From Sabellastarte sp. h YS-2021 (taxonomy: Eukaryota; Annelida; Polychaeta; Sabellida; Sabellidae), in the NCBI GenBank assembly GCA_964017235.1, contig OZ024928.1, positions 1,178,001 through 1,242,000 of the forward strand: a stretch of DNA of 64,000 nucleotides, written 5' to 3'. The translations under genes were made by a program, and so were the position numbers. The notes under the pieces were generated by a model. That model was not told the DNA's origin, searched no databases, and saw nothing but the letters and a program-made list of their open reading frames with translations. Numbering within the stretch: position 1 is the first letter of the stretch; every line of letters starts with the position of its first letter. Positions 38,801-44,800 of this stretch are shown here, piece after piece.

Positions 38801-41800
38801 ATGCGAATTATCTCTAAAAGTATTGGAGATAGCCAATTTTTCTCAAATAACTCATTCACCTACTTTTGGGAGAGCTTTCACTTGGTGAAGTTTCAGACCC
38901 ATAGCTAATTACTCACCTACTCAAAATGAGTAAATGCGAATTATCTCTAAAAGTATTGCAGATAGCCAATTTTTCTCAAATTAATCATTCACCTACTTTT
39001 GGGAGAGCTTTCACTTGGTGAAGTTTCAGACCCATAGCTAATTACTCACCTACTCAAAATGAGTAAATGCGAATTATCTCTAAAAGTATTGCAGATAGCC
39101 AATTTTTCTCAAATAACTCATTCACCTACTTTTGGGAGAGCTTTCACTTGGTGAAGTTTCAGACCCATAGCTAATTACTCACCTACTCAAAATGAGTAAA
39201 TGCGAATTATCTCTAAAAGTATTGCAGATAGCCAATTTTTCTCAAATAACTCATTCACCTACTTTTGGCAGAGCTTTCACTTGGTGAAGTTTCAGACCCA
39301 TAGCTAATTATTCACCTACTCAAAATGAGTAAATGTGAATTATCTCTAAAAGTATTGCAGATAGCCAATTTTTCTCAAATAACTCATTCATCTACTTTTG
39401 GGAGAGCTTTCACTCTGTGAAGTTTCAGACCCATTGCTATTTATTCACCTACTCAAAATGAGTAAATGCTAATTATCTGTAAAAGTATTGCGGATACCCA
39501 ATTTTTATCAAATACTCATTCATCTACTTGTGGGAGAGCTTTCACATGGTGAAGTTTCAGACCCATAGCTAATTACTCACCTACTCAAAATGAGTAAATG
39601 CGAATTATCTCTAAAAGTATTGCAGATAGCCAATTTTTCTCAAATAACTCATTCACCTACTTTTGGGAGAGCTTTCACTTGGTGAAGTTTCAGACCCACA
39701 GATAATTATTCACCTACTCAAAATGAGTAAATGTGAATTATCTCTTAATAGTATTGCAGATAGCCAATTTTTCTCAAATAACTCATTCACCTACTTTTGG
39801 AAGAGCTTTCACACACGAAAATAAAAAATTGTGAATATCTCGGAAAAGCTATTTCTTCTGCTTTAATGCTCGGCGGGAGATACACACCGCGGCAGTGGTC
39901 TTGACAAAAATTTTTGTCTCCCCAAAAATGGTGGCCATTTTGAATTTTCAAAGTTTTTGCAAAACACAAAAATGCTTATATCTCGAAAACCGTACTATAT
40001 GGAGCGAACTCAACAAAATTTTGGACCTGCTGGGTATCTCTGCAGAGTAGCCATGCTAATTTTCAAAATATTTTTGTCTCACCAAATATAGCGGACATTT
40101 TAAATTTTTTTATTTTTTGCAAAACACAAAAATGCTTATATCTTGAAAACCGTGCTAGATAGAGCAGACTGCGCTGACTTTGGTTGCCACAACAGTATAA
40201 GGCTAGAAACGAAGCATTTTCTTAATACTTTAGCACTCACCTTTATTTCCTTTTCGGGACGCTTTGTTTTTGCTATGCAAAAACATTATCTTTTTATTTT
40301 GCGAGCGATCCTCTAGTTGATGATTAATTAAGCATTAACAATTTTCTTAACAAATAAAACACAAAACTTCTTGTATCTCCTTAACTGTGCGAGATAGAGC
40401 GATTTCGTCGAGATTTTCGACCCACGGGGTATCTGAAACTATTTCTCCAATTTTCAAAAAAAATTTAGGAAGGTTGGAAAAATTTATGGCCTTAAAAATA
40501 ACGACTTTATATTTTAAAAGGATAAGACATGAAATGGTAAGCCAGTGGAGGTTTTCTAGATATGATGCGACACGACTCAGTGTATCCAGTCTGAAAATAA
40601 TGCGGCAAAGCGCATTTTGATCTATCTGAAGTTTAGCAACATTGTGTTTGTTGACCCCATATAGTAGAAAATTACAGCAGTCTAGTCAACTACTGACCAT
40701 AATATTGCCATTAGAACTAAGTATCAACGCTTAGGAATATACGAATGTATCACAGATCTCTTAGCTGATAGTAACAATCACAGCAAATCTTAGCTATATA
40801 ATTTTCATATGACTTTTCTGATCTGAAGATGACACTTAGATTTTTCACTTCCTCTGCCAGAGAAATAGAGGTTTGAAGGAATGAGACAGGAAATTTGATG
40901 TAGTGACTCTCAAGACAATCAGACACAGATAAAATGTACATGTGCTCTGGAAATGCAGGCAGGTAAAGTACAGGTAATGCTAGGGGGGTTAGGCGTAAGA
41001 CCCTCAACTGTTTGTGGACCTTTTACCTGATGTGCCAAGGTTTAGGTTCTCAACATTCATTAAGCGTCCTGCAAGGGACGCTTGTTTGTGTATGGGAGAA
41101 GCGACTCTGCCGGATCCACAGGATCCACATTTTCTTTTCACAAAAGCTTCACCCATAAGGCAGATTCTTTTCATTTTTGGCAGGTATATGCAGTAGCCCT
41201 GGGAAATTTTTCTGAACATGCTGCGATGACATTTTAACCAATCAGAGAGGTCACATACATTTTTTGGAAGGGCATCCTTGTCCGGATGATAACTTACGAA
41301 GCAGTTTATCTATTCACCTGAAATTTAGCAAATTCCTTCCTCATATAAAGATCTGGGCAACATTAAATTTTTGCAGGGATAGGTTAAGAAATGACCGAGT
41401 TATTGATGATTAATTAAGTATTAACAATTTTCTTGACAAATAAAACACAAAACTTCTTGTATCTCCTTAACTGTGCGAGATAGAGCGATTTTGTCGAGAT
41501 TTTCGACCCACAGGGTATCTGAAACTATTTCTCCAATTTTCAAAAAAAATTTCTCCTCCCTAAAAATGGGGTCATATTCAATTTTCGAATTTGCGACAAA
41601 AAATGCAAAACACAATATTGGAAATGTAGGCTCATATAGTACTTTCTGAAACCATTTTCTTCATAAAATAAAAATTTACCAGTGGGATTTCAGCAAAATT
41701 TTTGACCAACAGGGTATCTGTGAAGACTAGCCTTTCCAAGTTTCAACAAATATTTCACTTGCCAAAAATGGCGGCCATTTTGAATTTTCGAATTTTTCAC

Positions 41801-44800
41801 AAAAATCACATACCACAAAAATGCTTGTATCTCGTAAACCGTGCTAGATAGAGCGATTTCGACAAAATTTGTGACCCACAGGGTAACTCTGTTGAGTAGG
41901 TAACCCAATTTTAAAAAACTTTGTCCCATAGCCATTTTGAATTTTCGAATTTTTCGCAAAACACAAAAATCGTTGTATCTCGGAAACCGTGCTAGATAGA
42001 GCAATTACGACAAAAATTATGACCCAGGGGGTAACTCTGATGAGTAGCTGACCCAATTTTCAAAAAAATTTTGTCCCACCAAAAATGGTGGCCATTTTGA
42101 ATTTTTCGCAAAAATTGCAAAACACAGAAATGCTTGTATCTCGAAAACTGTGCCAGATAGAGCGAATTCGGCAAACTTTTTGACCCACATAGTATCTGTG
42201 AAGACTATCCTTCCAAGTTTCAACAAATATTTCACTCGCCAAAAATGGTGGCCATTTCTTTGGGTGTGTAAGCAGACTACTACCCAATTTCGCAAAAAAA
42301 TTTACCCTTCCCAAAAATGGGTGTCATTGTCAATTTTCAGATTTTCGACAAAAAGTGCAAAACACCAAATTGCCCCTGTCTCCTTAAATGTGCAAGACAG
42401 AGGAATTTCATCAAAATTTTTGAAACATACTGTATCCAAGATAACTACCCAGCCCAAGAACCACTTTTCCTATATTTTTGCTTTGTTGAGCTATAAGCAG
42501 AACTTTCTTACTTGATTAAGCTGCCATTATTTCTCCTTTTCAGGACGCTTTGTTTTTGCCATGTAAAAACAATCGCTTTGCTTTTTGCCTGCAAAAAAAA
42601 AATGCTTTGCAGGCGATCCTCTAGTTCATTTTTATTCATTTCTCTAGAATACTTAGGACTGAACTTTTTCTCCCTTTTCCCTACATTCAGAAAGGGAGCA
42701 TAACTCAGGACATTTTTTCTGACATTTGACAGGGCTGGTGTGTTAGTTAAGATGTTAACTTATATAAAAATTTAATTTACAGATAAAATGTTCTATATAT
42801 AACATGTTATTTTCAGCTAACACTGGCTAAGTACAGTTAATAGGGTTATGTGCAAGTAGTGTGCATGTAAGACCAGTAAAACATTAGATTTATAACATTA
42901 TAGAACATTTACTAGTCTGAATATGTGTAAAGGTTTCTTACTCTGTTTTGTAGGATGACGTACAAACTGCTGCCCCGCCCTCCTCTAATGAAGACATCAG
43001 ACCTTCTCACATGGATCAGGTGCACGACTTGATGTCAGACGCCATGAGGGAATCATCGAGTTCCCACTCCAGTCAGGGTAAGCAAGCCATTCCAGTTCCC
43101 ACTCCAGTCAGGGTAAGAAAGCCATTACAGTTCCCACTCCAGTCAGGGTAAGCAAGCCATTACAGTTCCCACTCCAGTCAGGGTAAGAAAGCCATTACAG
43201 TTCCCACTCCAGTCAGGGTAAGCAAGCCATTACAGTTCCCACTCCAGTCAGGATAAGCAAGCCATTACAGTTCCCACTCCAGTCAGGGTAAGCAAGCTAT
43301 TACAGTTCCCACTCCAGTCAGGGTAAGCAAGCTATTACAGTTCCCACTCCAGTCAGGGTAAGCAAGCCATTACAGTTCCCACTCCAGTCAGGGTAAGAAA
43401 GCCATTACAGTTCCCACTCCAGTCAGGGTAAGCAAGCCATTACAGTTCCCACTCTAGTCAGGGTAAGCAAACTATTACAGTTCCCACTCCAGTCAGGGTA
43501 AGCAGGCCATTACAGTTCCCACTCCAGTCAGGGTAAGCAAGCTATTACAGTTCCCACTCCAGTCAGGGTAAGCAAGCCATTACAGTTCCCACTCCAGTCA
43601 GGGTAAGAAAGCCATTACAGTTCCCACTCCAGTCAGGGTAAGCAAGCCATTACAGTTCCCACTCCAGTCAGGGTAAGCAAGCCATTACAGTTCCCACTCT
43701 AGTCAGGGTAAGCAAACTATTACAGTTCCCACTCCAGTCAGGGTAAGCAGGCCATTACAGTTCCCACTCCAGTCAGGGTAAGTAAGCCATTACAGTTAGG
43801 TTACAGATGCTTGTGTGTCAGAATAAACACAATGAATTAAAAGAATTCTCCTTGTTTATGAAATTGTAAAAGAAATGTAGATCTGTTTGTGTGTGTTTAC
43901 AGATATGTGTATGTAAAAAGTTGCTCACTTCACTGTAACTGAAATATGTGTGTGTGTGGGTGTATGGATCTGTGTGCATGTAAAGTTTCTCACTTTACTA
44001 TTACAGAAGGAACGTCCAGCCCTGTCCACAGTGTTTACCCAGCAGCCACACAAGGTCCTCCAAGCCATGTGTATGTGAGTGAAAAGCCAGCATCCCCCTC
44101 CACCCAGAGTGATGACAGTCAGTCAGACACAGAGGAGGAGGGGTCACTCGGTGCCCTGGGGTCACTCGGTGCACTAGGAGCAGTCAAGTTCAGCAGTCTG
44201 AAGGAAGCAGAAGAAAACCTACGTAAGTGTGTGTGAGAGGGTGAGTGGATGGGTAAGTGAGTGTCTACAAATTTCACAGTGGGTGTTCTTTTAATTGTTC
44301 TCTGTTTTATGAAAATACAATACAAACTAAAGCCAGAGTTCTCAGTAAATACTACTCCAAATCTATTTCTGTCCATCTGTTTCCCACAGAGTCCAGCAGT
44401 AGAAGCAAGAAACAAAAAAATAAAGCAAAACAAACACGGCCGCCTGTGAGTAAAACGGTGGTGACGCCGGCGCCATCACGTGTTGAGGATATGACCTACT
44501 CAGATTCCTTTGGTCTGGATCTGAATGAGCATCAAGACAGAGAGGTTACCATGGAGATGTCCTTGTCTCTGAGTGAGCAGCAGGAAATGGCAGGTGGGTG
44601 TGTTTAAACCAGACTGATTTGTGTCCAGACCTGACCCCAAGGGCTTTGTTTTCAGAGTAAAACTCAAATACTGTGCTGAAATGTAACATGTAGTTTGTCA
44701 GAGTGGGCGACTCTACAAACAAAACCATGTTTTGGTGTGAGAACACATTCTGCAGATTGGTGCAGATCCTGTATGCCTTCTTTGTATTTCTCAGTGCTTA

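Larger units (their letters stand above)
35070..40316. mobile_element. Family-1 hairpin element, full copy (5.25 kb)
   Basis: Left end: hairpin at 35,072-35,093 with arms AAGCGTCCC and GGGACGCTT around GCAA. Then a (CTCCGCCGG) repeat, three core modules (for example ATAACTCTGTAACCGTTAGG), a ~178-bp array, a large 133-bp array and the same right end as 1-1567 (CGGGACGCTT at 40,255 and CTCTAG at 40,316). Comparing it with the empty site at 41,398-41,410 shows insertion at GAGTTA/TTGATG with no duplication beyond an ambiguous T. No ORF of substance, so it must be mobilised in trans. Helentron-like origin is inference from the CTAG end, subterminal inverted arms and internal tandem repeats. Confidence 0.75.
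35027..40466. mobile_element. Nested family-1 insertion inside a family-1 fragment
   Basis: 35,027-35,069 and 40,317-40,466 are two halves of one family-1 interior fragment (TTTTTGCAGGGATAGGTTAA ... GAGTTA, then TTGATGATTAATTAAG ...), which is uninterrupted at about 41,365-41,556. Between them sits the 5.25-kb family-1 element. Together they split the LINE. Confidence 0.75.
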
